Below are positions 1-7,063 of a DNA stretch of 39,283 nt, piece by piece. The first letter of the stretch is position 1. Each line of letters starts with the position of its first letter. A program made the position numbers and the translations under genes. The stretch spans positions 1 to 39,283 of the forward strand of contig CALXSR010000053.1 of the NCBI GenBank assembly GCA_944391215.1. Reading direction: 5' to 3'. Source of the stretch: an uncultured Clostridia bacterium. GTDB lineage: Bacteria; Bacillota; Dehalobacteriia; UBA4068; CALXSR01. The notes below the pieces were generated by a model. The model did no database searches and had not been told where the DNA came from. It saw only the letters and a list, made by a program, of their open reading frames with translations.

Positions 1-33
1 CTTTTTCGATCTTTGATGTATAAGTTTTATCTT

Positions 34-151
34 TCCTGGTGATGCTAGCGAAGAGGCCACACCTGTTCCCATTCCGAACACAGTAGTTAAGCTCTTTGGC
101 GCCGATGGTACTTGGGGGGCGACCCCCCGGAAGAGTAGGTAATCGCCAGGT
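34..151 (+). rRNA. rrf: 5S ribosomal RNA
   Basis: The segment has the conserved 5S core: the block around 61-95 with the CCATTCCGAACACAG-type loop, the GTTAAGCTC element, and the GCCGATGGTACT segment. The ends CCTGG (35-39) and CCAGG (146-150) pair as the terminal helix. It would be the last gene of an rRNA operon whose 16S and 23S lie upstream of the window; bases 1-33 are then the 23S-5S spacer. The exact ends are uncertain by a few bases. Confidence 0.95.
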
Positions 152-160
152 CTATATTTA

Positions 161-189
161 AACCTTGCTAATTCTAGCAAGGTTTTTTT
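161..189 (+). terminator. Rho-independent terminator of the rRNA operon
   Basis: AACCTTGCTA and TAGCAAGGTT form a 10-bp stem with a 4-base loop, followed directly by seven Ts. It sits ten bases past the 5S end, as expected for an rRNA operon terminator. Confidence 0.93.
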
Positions 190-569
190 ATGCCCCAGTT
201 TGACTTTGTATTTAGAACCTAACTAAATTTTTGAAAGCGCAGGGCCTGCAGGGAGGAGGGAGCACAAAAGGAAATTGGAGCTATTTATGCTCTATCTAGA
301 AAAACTAGAAAAAAAAGATTGCCATAATTATTTATTTTGCGTATAATTAATATGAAGATAAGTTATATGAAAATAATTTATTAGAGCCAACTAATTTTTA
401 CAAAAATACAATCATAAAATATAGAGACCATCGACCTCTTGTATAAACCGAAATGGAATTCATATATATTCTACGAGGGAAAGGAGGGTAGCGCTTTGTT
501 GAAAGGTATTTTGACCTTATATAAGGCACATAGCTAGATAGCTAGAATAATTGAAAGGGTGGTTTTTTT
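190..569 (+). other. Intergenic region and long leader of the DcuC-like gene
   Basis: This 380-base AT-rich stretch has no convincing coding sequence or RNA gene. It contains the promoter at 319-347 and, if that promoter is used, a 5' leader of about 215 bases. CCTC (435-438) and GAGG (475-478) could close an imperfect stem. The AGGGTGG at the ribosome binding site (about 556-562) resembles part of a T-box element, but no antiterminator or terminator pair is seen, so I do not call a T-box. Confidence 0.5.
319..347 (+). promoter_or_regulatory. Sigma-A promoter for the DcuC-like gene
   Basis: TTGCCA (319-324) is followed after exactly 17 bases by a perfect TATAAT (342-347). This is the best vegetative promoter match between the rRNA terminator and the transporter, and it predicts a start near 354 with a leader of about 215 bases. 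Confidence 0.75.
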
Positions 570-1850
570 ATGGTTTGGGTTGGCGTTATTATTGTTATTT
601 TAACATTTGTACTTATTATTAAAAAATTCAACGCGAGAATGGTTTTATTTGTAGCTGGTCTTATTATGTGTTTATGTGCCGGACAGTTTATGGCTCCTTT
701 TGAGAAATTTTTTACCTCCTTTTTTACCGGCAATATTCCGCAAATCATTTCTGCTGCCGTAGGGTATGCTTATTTAATGAGTTATACGAAATGTGATTTG
801 CATTTATGTATTTTCTTGGTTAACATTGTGAAAAAAGCAAAGGCTATTATTGTTCCGGGGACAATGATTGCTGCAGGGTTAGTTATTTTTGCTTTGCAAA
901 GTAATGCTGGTACTGCGGCTGCGTTGGGCCCTGTTTTTATTCCCGTAATGATCAAAGCCGGTTTGCATCCAGCATTTGCCGCTACCGTTTTAGCTCTTGG
1001 TGCGCATGGTAGTTACTTGGGTTTTGGGAATGCCCATGCGGCAATAATTTCGGAAATATCTGGAATGTCTGTTCCTGAAATTACTATTACTAAGCAATGG
1101 CCGATGGCTGCTACTGCTTATATTATCATGTTAGTTTATACTATGGTTGTTGGTAAAATGAAAAAAGAAGATCGTGGTTTTGTGGATGAAGCGGGTATAT
1201 TTGGTGAAGAAGTGACAATAGAAAAAGTTAGTGGCTATCGTTGTTTCTTACCTTTCTTGCCGGTTATATTAGTTATTTTGAATTTTGTTTTGCAAGGAAG
1301 AGTTTCCTGGTTTCCCAATATCAGCGTACAAATTGCTATGTTGATGGGCGCTATTGTTACAATCATTACCTTAAGACCGGAAATGAATGGCGCTATTGAT
1401 TCTTTTGCTAAAGGGATTGGTTCTGGTATGGCAGATGTTGTTTCCATCATTGCTTGCGCCGGTGTATTTACGCAAGGTATGGAATCTATTGGCTTAACAC
1501 CAGCTATGCTTACTATGATGGAAAGCAATCCTTCTCTTGCTGTTTGGGGTTCTTCTATTGCGCCGGTATTGATTTCTTTCTTAAGCGGTTCTGGCGATGC
1601 TGCTACTTTGGCGTTTAACGGTTCCGTAACGCCTATGGTTTCCAACTTTGGTTTAGATCCCAACAATATTGGGACTTTAGCGCACTTATGCGGCTGCTAT
1701 GGCCGTACCTTCTCCCCATTGGCTGGCGTTACCATTATTTGTGCTGGTTTTGCTAAAGTAGATCCTATGGAAATTACCAAAAGAGCCATTGTTCCTTGCT
1801 TGTTGTCAGCAGCAGTTGCTGTAGTATATTTAGGTTTTATTATTGCTTAA
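570..1850 (+). CDS. DcuC-family anaerobic C4-dicarboxylate carrier (putative)
   Basis: A 426-residue, very hydrophobic protein with about ten to twelve membrane helices, in line with DcuC-type carriers (about 460 residues in E. coli). Characteristic stretches are the glycine/alanine-rich NAGTAAALGPVFIPVMIKAG (about 112-131), the GSYLGFG loop, and near the C terminus SGSGDAATLAFNG and CGCYGRTFSPLAGV, the repeated re-entrant-loop signatures of the family. Such carriers move fumarate, succinate, malate or aspartate, often as antiporters during fumarate respiration or succinate export. The ATG follows AAAGGGTGG by seven bases. It is monocistronic, with its own promoter and terminator, right after an rRNA operon. 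Family assignment is good; the substrate is inferred and could be another carboxylate. Confidence 0.8.
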   Translation: MVWVGVIIVILTFVLIIKKFNARMVLFVAGLIMCLCAGQFMAPFEKFFTSFFTGNIPQIISAAVGYAYLMSYTKCDLHLCIFLVNIVKKAKAIIVPGTMIAAGLVIFALQSNAGTAAALGPVFIPVMIKAGLHPAFAATVLALGAHGSYLGFGNAHAAIISEISGMSVPEITITKQWPMAATAYIIMLVYTMVVGKMKKEDRGFVDEAGIFGEEVTIEKVSGYRCFLPFLPVILVILNFVLQGRVSWFPNISVQIAMLMGAIVTIITLRPEMNGAIDSFAKGIGSGMADVVSIIACAGVFTQGMESIGLTPAMLTMMESNPSLAVWGSSIAPVLISFLSGSGDAATLAFNGSVTPMVSNFGLDPNNIGTLAHLCGCYGRTFSPLAGVTIICAGFAKVDPMEITKRAIVPCLLSAAVAVVYLGFIIA

Positions 1851-1875
1851 AATTACATATTTATAAAAAAATCAA

Positions 1876-1905
1876 AAAAGAGGAAGATTTTCTTCCTCTT
1901 TTTTT
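1876..1905 (+). terminator. Terminator after the DcuC-like gene
   Basis: AAAAGAGGAAGA and TCTTCCTCTTTT form a 12-bp stem over a four-base loop, and the 3' arm runs into a T tract. It lies 25 bases after the transporter stop codon. Confidence 0.92.
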
Positions 1906-1910
1906 GTTGT

Positions 1911-1939
1911 TTGACAAAGAGGGATATTTCAGTTATACT
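1911..1939 (+). promoter_or_regulatory. Sigma-A promoter for the DUF6530-like gene
   Basis: TTGACA (1911-1916), a 17-base spacer and TATACT (1934-1939) give a near-consensus vegetative promoter. Transcription would begin near 1946, inside or at the edge of the octamer repeat tract, so the whole repeat would be in the mRNA leader. Confidence 0.85.
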
Positions 1940-1943
1940 TATT

Positions 1944-1998
1944 ATTACTAAATTACTAAATTACTAAATTACTAAATTACTAAATTACTAAATTGCTA
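1944..1998 (+). repeat. Octamer tandem repeat (unit AATTACTA) in a 5' leader
   Basis: There is a 7/8 partial unit (1944-1950), five perfect copies of AATTACTA (1951-1990) and one copy with a single change, AATTGCTA (1991-1998). A more degenerate AATTAATA follows. The tract lies between the -10 element and the ribosome binding site of the next gene. Copy number of such short units can change by slippage, so promoter-to-SD distance and leader structure could vary between cells. Confidence 0.95.
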
Positions 1999-2030
1999 AA
2001 TTAATAATAATAAATGAAGAGGGAATGATA

Positions 2031-2513
2031 ATGAAGATACCCATTACACTGAAACATAAGCCAGTTATTGTAGCGGAAGATTATGAAAAAATAGATGGCA
2101 GAAATGCCTATCATACCGATGCCAAAGGACTTTCTTTGGGGTTGGCGCAATGGAATGATCGGGGGAAAGTGGATATTTCTGCTAAAATTTGGCGTTATAC
2201 GGGTGAAAAATGGTCGAGACAATCAGAAGAAATGCCTTTACACCGGGTTTTGGATTTGGCTATTTTAATTTGTCGCAGCCAACTTTATTTACGGAATGAG
2301 GCGTATCGCTATCCCGATGGCTATCAAGAGCAATCACCGCAAATTGATCGGGTCGGTTTGCAAGGAGATGCCATGACGGTTGCAGTTTGTACGGAAAATG
2401 AAAAAATTAAAGAAGACATGGAATTATTTCGACGTGCTTTGGGGGAAGACGATGAATTATTAGGAGAACGACTTACGGTATTGAGTCGTATTTTAAAAGA
2501 AATGGGATATTAA
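2031..2513 (+). CDS. Small conserved protein resembling the DUF6530 family
   Basis: A 160-residue soluble, polar protein with no signal peptide or membrane segment. The stretches DAKGLSLGLAQWNDRGKVDI and WRYTGEKWSRQSEE, and the C-terminal GERLTVLSRILKEMGY, match my memory of a widespread Firmicute family of unknown function (DUF6530). An ATG at 2025 is in frame, but GAGGG (2019-2023) fits the ATG at 2031 with a seven-base gap, so I chose 2031. It is transcribed alone from a strong promoter, with the octamer repeat in its leader. No function can be assigned. Confidence 0.75.
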   Translation: MKIPITLKHKPVIVAEDYEKIDGRNAYHTDAKGLSLGLAQWNDRGKVDISAKIWRYTGEKWSRQSEEMPLHRVLDLAILICRSQLYLRNEAYRYPDGYQEQSPQIDRVGLQGDAMTVAVCTENEKIKEDMELFRRALGEDDELLGERLTVLSRILKEMGY

Positions 2514-2519
2514 AATGGA

Positions 2520-2868
2520 ATGAAAAAAAGAATTGAAAAAAGCTTGTATGGAAAAAGAATTGCCGATGGGTATTTTGCAAATTAAAAATGAAAAATCATA
2601 AACTTTTTTAGCTACAAGCGATTTAAAAGGAAAAGAAAATAGCTGCCGTTTTCAGCTAAAAAACGGTAGTTTTTTAGCCTGCCACGCTTTGCAAAAGGAT
2701 TGGCAACAACAAGGAGCGGATACCTTTCATTTTGAGGTTTTAGACTTTTTGTCTTATGAGAAAGAAGGTGGAAAAGAAAATTATCGGGAATATCTACAGG
2801 CTTTGTTGGAATTATGGAAAGAGAAATTAGCGGCCGAATTAGGGCCGGATTGTTTTTATAAAGCATAA
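2520..2868 (+). pseudogene. Broken GIY-YIG nuclease-family gene
   Basis: The reading frame from about 2524 to 2868 encodes a recognisable small Firmicute GIY-YIG-like protein: ELKKAC..., PMGILQIKN, CRFQLKNGSF, DTFHFEVLDFL and a C-terminal ALLELWKEKLAAELG. Two lesions break it. The ATG at 2520 is out of frame because of a run of seven As (2523-2529) where six would be in frame. A TAA at 2599-2601 interrupts the frame just after the first beta strand. No good start follows the stop. I infer a recently inactivated gene; a sequencing error at the A run could explain the first lesion but not the second. Confidence 0.75.
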
Positions 2869-2912
2869 GCAATCTTCTTTTAGAATATGGTTTAGCAATA
2901 GGGGGCGAGGCC

Positions 2913-3698
2913 ATGTTCTTTTTAGATTTAAGAGGACGAAAAAAATATATTTTTTTACTGAGTATCGGATTGCTTTTTATGATATTAGTAGGCGTTTTTA
3001 GCCTGGATTTTGGGAAAGGCAGCAATTACCTGGCCAGCCAGGTTAGCGCGATTGTTAAATTGCAACCAATTTATCGGGTAGCAAAAGAACAAAAACAAGT
3101 GGGAATTAGTTTTGACGCCACTTGGGGCAGCGAATATACGGAAGAAATATTAAATAAGTTAGATGCTTATCAAGTAAAGGCGACTTTCTTTTTGCCCAAT
3201 ACTTGGATCACCGAATATCCGGAATTAAGCAAAGAAATTGCCCAAAGAGGGCATGAAATCGGCTTGCATTCGGCGACCCATCCGCATTTTAACACCTTAA
3301 GCGCTGCCGGTATGGAGCAGGAAATACAAGATAATTATGATAAAATTAAGGAAATAACGGGACAATCTGCCCGTTTATTTCGGCCGCCTTTTAATGAATA
3401 TAATAATACCTGTATTGAAGTTTGCGATAAGCTGGGTGTTTTACCGGTTTTGTGGAGTGTTGATAGTTTGGACTGGCAAGGGCATGCGGCAAAAGAAATT
3501 TCTGCTACCGTATTGTCGCAAATAACGCCCGGAGAAATTATGCTTTTTGATAGCAATGGTAAACATACGGCGCAGTCTTTGGATTTAATTTTTGCCTCCT
3601 TGCTGGAAGACGGTTATCAAATTGTACCGCTATCTCGTTTATTACTGCAAGAAGAAAGTTATATTGATTACGGAGGAACGCAAAGAGTGCTCCCATAA
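2913..3698 (+). CDS. Membrane-anchored NodB/polysaccharide-deacetylase-like protein
   Basis: A 261-residue protein with a basic N terminus, one membrane segment or signal anchor (about 12-31) and an extracellular NodB domain (about 60-250). Motif 1 is FDATWG, with the catalytic-base Asp68 kept but the second Asp replaced by Ala69. Motif 2, H119-SAT-H123, and motif 3, RPPF (from Arg157), are intact. Motif 5, normally LLH, reads MLFDSN, so the usual His appears lost. The DxxWG form of motif 1 is also seen in the sporulation proteins PdaB and YlxY, the closest group I recognise. It could deacetylate peptidoglycan or spore cortex, or be a reduced-activity homologue. The start follows AGGGGG. It is 65 bases before the next gene. 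Confidence 0.8.
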   Translation: MFFLDLRGRKKYIFLLSIGLLFMILVGVFSLDFGKGSNYLASQVSAIVKLQPIYRVAKEQKQVGISFDATWGSEYTEEILNKLDAYQVKATFFLPNTWITEYPELSKEIAQRGHEIGLHSATHPHFNTLSAAGMEQEIQDNYDKIKEITGQSARLFRPPFNEYNNTCIEVCDKLGVLPVLWSVDSLDWQGHAAKEISATVLSQITPGEIMLFDSNGKHTAQSLDLIFASLLEDGYQIVPLSRLLLQEESYIDYGGTQRVLP

Positions 3699-3763
3699 CA
3701 GAAAAAAAGAGGAAAGCGGCGCAAAAAGACGAATCATGTCGTCAGGGGAAGGTGGCGTTGGCG

Positions 3764-4594
3764 ATGAGAGAATCTTTTTTTGCGCAAAATCCGCAAATAA
3801 CGGCGCAAGTGAAAAAGAAAGCGCGGCAATTACTTTACCATTATTTTGGACCCTTTTTCTGGGCAATTTTAATTTTACTGGCGGCTACTTTGCTTTGCCT
3901 GTTAGCTTGTATCCAGTGGCAAAACACCATGCCCTTTTGGGCGCATATTATGGGTCAGCTTTTGGTGGCGTTTAGCATTATTTTAGTAGTGTTATTGCTA
4001 GGCGGTTCTATCCTATATTGTTGGTTGCGCTTGCGTTTGCAGTATGATTTATTGTTGGAAGCGAAGAACAAAGTATTGGATTTACGGCAAATGATGAAGA
4101 AGGCCCAAGAAAAAAGGGCGCAAAGAGAACGCGAAGATGCCTTTTGGCAGAAAATGACCGCGTGGCAGGCTGAAATGGAAGCACAATTGCAAAAAATAAA
4201 TGAGCAATTGGAAAATCCGGTTTCTTTGGAGAACCCAAGCGATGGATTGACAAAAGATAAAGAAATTTTAATAGAAAAAGAAAGACCCCGTTTGGCAGAA
4301 AGAATGGAAACGGTACTTTGCTTGTTTGGCGAGATTGCTACTTTGGCAATTAGTATAAAAAGTACCTATGCCAGTTTAAAAGACGCCGGTTTGATTCCGG
4401 AAGGCGTAGAACAAAAAATGCTGCAAATGGCGGATCAACTAATGCAAAAATGGCAGGAAATTGACTTTTCCAGGAAAGCGGAGGAAAAATATCAGCAATT
4501 CGTGGATTTTGCTGCGCTTCAATTAAAAAATATGGAAGACTTTTTGGACCAGCAACTAAAAAAATTTCGTCATAATGGAAAAAAAGAAGAGTAG
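3764..4594 (+). CDS. Unknown two-helix membrane protein with long coiled coil
   Basis: I do not recognise this 276-residue protein. It has a basic N terminus, two adjacent hydrophobic helices (about 29-50 and 61-87) separated by a short loop, then a charged, Gln/Glu/Lys-rich region (about 95-150) that looks like coiled coil, and a largely helical C terminus ending in KKFRHNGKKEE. The ATG at 3764 is favoured because AAGGTGG (3749-3755) lies eight bases upstream; in-frame TTG 3758 and GTG 3752 are possible but too close to the SD. It sits between a deacetylase-like gene and gin, so a cell-envelope or sporulation role is possible but only by position. Confidence 0.7.
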   Translation: MRESFFAQNPQITAQVKKKARQLLYHYFGPFFWAILILLAATLLCLLACIQWQNTMPFWAHIMGQLLVAFSIILVVLLLGGSILYCWLRLRLQYDLLLEAKNKVLDLRQMMKKAQEKRAQREREDAFWQKMTAWQAEMEAQLQKINEQLENPVSLENPSDGLTKDKEILIEKERPRLAERMETVLCLFGEIATLAISIKSTYASLKDAGLIPEGVEQKMLQMADQLMQKWQEIDFSRKAEEKYQQFVDFAALQLKNMEDFLDQQLKKFRHNGKKEE

Positions 4595-4604
4595 GATAGG
4601 CACT

Positions 4605-4634
4605 GCATAAGCTGTTTTGCCATATGCTATGCTA
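4605..4634 (+). promoter_or_regulatory. Possible sigma-F/sigma-G-type promoter before gin
   Basis: GCATA (4605-4609), a 15-base spacer and TGCTATGCTA (4625-4634) fit the forespore pattern GYATA-N15-GGNNANAMTR with two mismatches in the -10. It lies 24 bases before the gin start. In B. subtilis gin is expressed in the forespore under sigma-F, which makes the site sensible, but the call rests on a short motif. Confidence 0.4.
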
Positions 4635-4658
4635 AGTTTGCAAAGAGGCGGTGGCGAA

Positions 4659-4832
4659 ATGGAAAAACAAATGGCCCAATGTATTGTTTGTGGAAAAGAG
4701 ATGCGAAGAGAAGAAGGTATTTTTATTAGAGGGCAAGGCATATGCGCCCATTGTGAAAAATTGATTACCGAATTGACCAGTACCAGCCCTTATTATGAAC
4801 GAATTGAGCAAAATTTAAAAAAAATATGGTAA
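4659..4832 (+). CDS. gin: Anti-sigma-G factor Gin (CsfB family)
   Basis: A 57-residue protein with two CxxC zinc knuckles, CIVCGK (about 7-12) and CAHC (about 31-34), and a C-terminal segment STSPYYERIEQNLKKIW. This matches B. subtilis Gin, where a CxxC pair is likewise followed by STSDP-type residues and a short amphipathic helix. Gin binds and holds back sigma-G (and sigma-E in the forespore) to time sporulation gene expression. The ATG at 4659 is chosen over the in-frame start at 4617 because it follows an AGAGGCGG-type SD and gives the normal family length. In other genomes gin often lies near the chromosome-core sporulation genes; here it follows an unknown membrane protein by 64 bases. 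Confidence 0.85.
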   Translation: MEKQMAQCIVCGKEMRREEGIFIRGQGICAHCEKLITELTSTSPYYERIEQNLKKIW

Positions 4833-4892
4833 ACGGGTAAGCGATTGGAACCAAATAATATTTTGGATATTATGATATAAAAGAAGAGATTG

Positions 4893-4937
4893 AAAACCGG
4901 CGAGAGTTCTTTCTTGTCGGTTTTGTTATTTTTTGGT
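4893..4937 (+). terminator. Terminator after gin
   Basis: The arms at 4893-4905 and 4912-4924 form a 13-bp stem with two G-U pairs and a six-base loop, followed by an interrupted T-rich tract. Confidence 0.8.
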
Positions 4938-4948
4938 GGGGCTTTCCA

Positions 4949-4977
4949 TTGAGCAGGGATGGGAAATATGATAAACT
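4949..4977 (+). promoter_or_regulatory. Possible promoter of the sigma/anti-sigma pair
   Basis: TTGAGC (4949-4954), a 17-base spacer and TAAACT (4972-4977) form a moderate sigma-A match within the 281-base gap before the ECF sigma gene. The rest of the gap (4978-5113) is very AT-rich and could hide an autoregulated ECF promoter, which I cannot identify without knowing this sigma factor's consensus. Confidence 0.4.
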
Positions 4978-5113
4978 ATAAGAATTAAAGTGAATGCAAA
5001 AATAAAAATAGCAAATAAAATGGTAAAAATAAATTTTTTTTATTTTCATCAAATTTTCATGCAAGTTTTCTCTAGAAAATATTGTAATTTTAGTAGCAAA
5101 AGGATGTGGGCCT

Positions 5114-5701
5114 GTGGAAACCTTAACCGATGAGCAATTAGTCGCTATTTGCTTAGAGGGGAAAACCGAAGCTTTTGCTGTTTTGGTAAAAAGATATGAA
5201 AAGCAAGTGTACAGTTTGGCCTATCGTCTTTGCCATGATTACGACGAAGCGTCAGATTTAGCACAAGATGCGTTTATCCATATTTATCAAGTTTTGGCGA
5301 AATTTTCCAATGATCGGAAATTTTTCCCTTGGATGTACCGAATTGCACATAATGTTTGCATCAATTCTTTAAATAAAAAGAAACAACAGTTGCTTTCTTT
5401 TGATGAAAGCATTGAGGTAAAAGAAGACAGCAATACGAGAGCACATCAACCAGAAGTGAAAGCAGTAGCTGATGAAACATATGGTAGTATTATGGCGGCG
5501 ATGGATTCTTTGCCGGAAAATTATCGCTTGCCGGTTATTTTGCGATACACGGAAAATTTATCTTATCAAGAAATTGCCGATATTTTGCAAGTACCTGTTT
5601 CTACCGTGGAAACCCGTTTATTTCGCGGACGGAAATTATTGCAGAAAAAGTTAGCTTCTTTGATGGAAAGGAGGGATGAAAAGTGGACTGTCAAGCAATA
5701 G
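5114..5701 (+). CDS. ECF-family RNA polymerase sigma factor
   Basis: A 195-residue sigma-70 family protein with only regions 2 and 4. Region 2 (about 20-90) has the YEKQVYSLAYRL and DEASDLAQDAFIHIYQ helices and the WMYRIAHNVCIN promoter-melting segment. Region 4 (about 125-180) has the LPENYRLPVILRYTENLSYQ helix and the IADILQVPVSTVETRLFRGR helix-turn-helix. It resembles the SigW/RpoE group. The start is GTG at 5114. It overlaps the following zinc-finger anti-sigma gene by 19 bases, the usual arrangement of an ECF factor with its cognate inhibitor, so it is presumably held at the membrane until an envelope signal. The regulon is unknown. Confidence 0.92.
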   Translation: METLTDEQLVAICLEGKTEAFAVLVKRYEKQVYSLAYRLCHDYDEASDLAQDAFIHIYQVLAKFSNDRKFFPWMYRIAHNVCINSLNKKKQQLLSFDESIEVKEDSNTRAHQPEVKAVADETYGSIMAAMDSLPENYRLPVILRYTENLSYQEIADILQVPVSTVETRLFRGRKLLQKKLASLMERRDEKWTVKQ

Positions 5702-6951
5702 AAAGAGAAATTCAATTGTATGTAGACGGTGAGTTACCGCCAGAGCGGGTGGAAGCTTTATGTAAGCATATGGCCACTTGTTCATCCTGTGCTTTGGCTT
5801 ACAAGGAAGCGCAAGAATTCCATGATTTTTTATTTGCTAATATCGAAGAAGTGACGCCGCCTGCTCATTTTGCTGCAGACGTTATGGCTAAAATTGAAGC
5901 CCTGCCGCAAGAGGCGGAAAAAGCGGTTGTTATTCCGCTGGCCGAACCGGCCAAAAAAACGGCCTTTGCCGGTTGGTCGCGTTTTGGCGTATTGGGAAGC
6001 GCTGCTGTCATTGCATTGGCGGTATATTTAAGCGGCACCGATTTGCCTAGTTTGAACAATTATCCTTTGCCTTCTATTTCTTTTATGGCAGAAGAACCGG
6101 TAGAGCCGGTTTCAGATCCTGTTGATCCGCAACCATCCGGACAGGATCCGGCGGATGTTACGGTCCCTGCGGAAGAGAATGACAAAACAAATCCAGATTC
6201 CAATTCCGATAGACCGCAACAACGGGAAAACGATGGCCAAAATCCTTCTGGCGGCGGCCTGGTAACGCCTCAAAATCCCAGCACAGAAAATCCGGAGGTG
6301 ACAGGAAACCAGCCCGAACCAACGCAAAATGGGGAACTTTCTTTGCCCCAAGTAGCTAGTGGCAGAACGGCGGAAGGTACTTTTAATTTATTATTATTGG
6401 CTGCTCATAAAAATGCAGATGCGTATGAACCGCAATTTGATAGCACTGGCGCTTATGCTTATTATAAAGTAGGTATGCCGGAAGGCGTGCAAAATTGGAA
6501 AACCAATGTTTCTCCCAATAGCGATCCGAGTAAAACGGAAGATAGCTATACTTTTGTCAACGCCAAAACAACGAATGCTGTGGCCGACTGGTTAGATGAT
6601 ACGCCGTATTTGGCGGCTTTATCTCCCGATAGCGGGATGTTGGCGGCAAATATGCAAAGTGAAGACGGCGGCTTATGGATTTTTAGCGCCGGTAGCGAGC
6701 AAAAACCGCAAAAACTATCTGATATTGGCGGCGGTTCCTTATTGCTTTGGTCTCCGGATGGCAGTAAAATCCTTTTTACCGACCAAAACGAAGCGCTTTA
6801 TGTGGCTTTCCCAACGGAAAATATCATTATGCCGATTATCGACGGCAAAGTGAAAGATGTTAGTTGGAGTAGCGACAGCCATGCTATCTTATTCTCCTGG
6901 TTAAGAGAAGACAGTAAGCATTGGGCGATTTATACAGCTGTATTGCCATAA
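5683..6951 (+). CDS. Membrane anti-sigma factor with zf-HC2 domain and beta-propeller-like tail
   Basis: A 422-residue protein starting at a GTG eight bases after AAGGAGGG. The N terminus (about 1-45) is a zinc-binding anti-sigma domain with the HxxxCxxC signature HMATCSSC. One membrane helix follows at about 103-121. The outside part begins with a Pro/Asn/Asp/Glu-rich low-complexity linker (about 138-225) and ends in about 190 residues with two repeats of the WSPDGSKILF / ALSPDSG type seen in TolB and WD40-like propellers. The inhibitor presumably binds the sigma factor encoded just upstream. The propeller-like tail is too short for a full propeller, so it may be a partial domain sensing a ligand or protein outside the membrane. 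Confidence 0.85.
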   Translation: MDCQAIEREIQLYVDGELPPERVEALCKHMATCSSCALAYKEAQEFHDFLFANIEEVTPPAHFAADVMAKIEALPQEAEKAVVIPLAEPAKKTAFAGWSRFGVLGSAAVIALAVYLSGTDLPSLNNYPLPSISFMAEEPVEPVSDPVDPQPSGQDPADVTVPAEENDKTNPDSNSDRPQQRENDGQNPSGGGLVTPQNPSTENPEVTGNQPEPTQNGELSLPQVASGRTAEGTFNLLLLAAHKNADAYEPQFDSTGAYAYYKVGMPEGVQNWKTNVSPNSDPSKTEDSYTFVNAKTTNAVADWLDDTPYLAALSPDSGMLAANMQSEDGGLWIFSAGSEQKPQKLSDIGGGSLLLWSPDGSKILFTDQNEALYVAFPTENIIMPIIDGKVKDVSWSSDSHAILFSWLREDSKHWAIYTAVLP

Positions 6952-6962
6952 AAAAGAGATGA

Positions 6963-6998
6963 AAAAACCTGTCGAAAAGACAGGTTTTTCTTTTTTTT
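6963..6998 (+). terminator. Terminator after the anti-sigma gene
   Basis: AAAAACCTGTC (6963-6973) and GACAGGTTTTT (6979-6989) form an 11-bp stem over GAAAA, followed by a T tract broken by one C. Confidence 0.92.
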
Positions 6999-7002
6999 GC
7001 TA

Positions 7003-7031
7003 TGGCATAGCCATTCTTTCTATGGTAAAAT
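7003..7031 (+). promoter_or_regulatory. Possible extended -10 promoter for argS-pyrG
   Basis: TGGTAAAAT (7023-7031) fits an extended -10 (TGn followed by TAAAAT). The -35 candidate 17 bases upstream, TGGCAT (7003-7008), is poor. A short inverted repeat GCTATG/CATAGC (about 6999-7011) overlaps the -35 region and might be an operator or chance. Confidence 0.35.
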
Positions 7032-7063
7032 AAAAATATTGTGGAAGATTAGGGGGTTTCTAT

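Noticed and set aside
554..570. AGGGTGG near the DcuC-like start as a T-box motif
   Set aside because: It works as the ribosome binding site, and no specifier loop, antiterminator or terminator pair is seen; the gene is not an amino-acid gene.
1235..1666. 143-codon open frame on the minus strand
   Set aside because: It is a shadow of the DcuC-like gene, with no SD and no recognisable protein. Other antisense frames were rejected for the same reason.
2641..2680. AAACGGTAG-TTTTTT hairpin as a terminator
   Set aside because: It is inside the decayed GIY-YIG coding region and the pairing is explained by codon content; no gene ends there.
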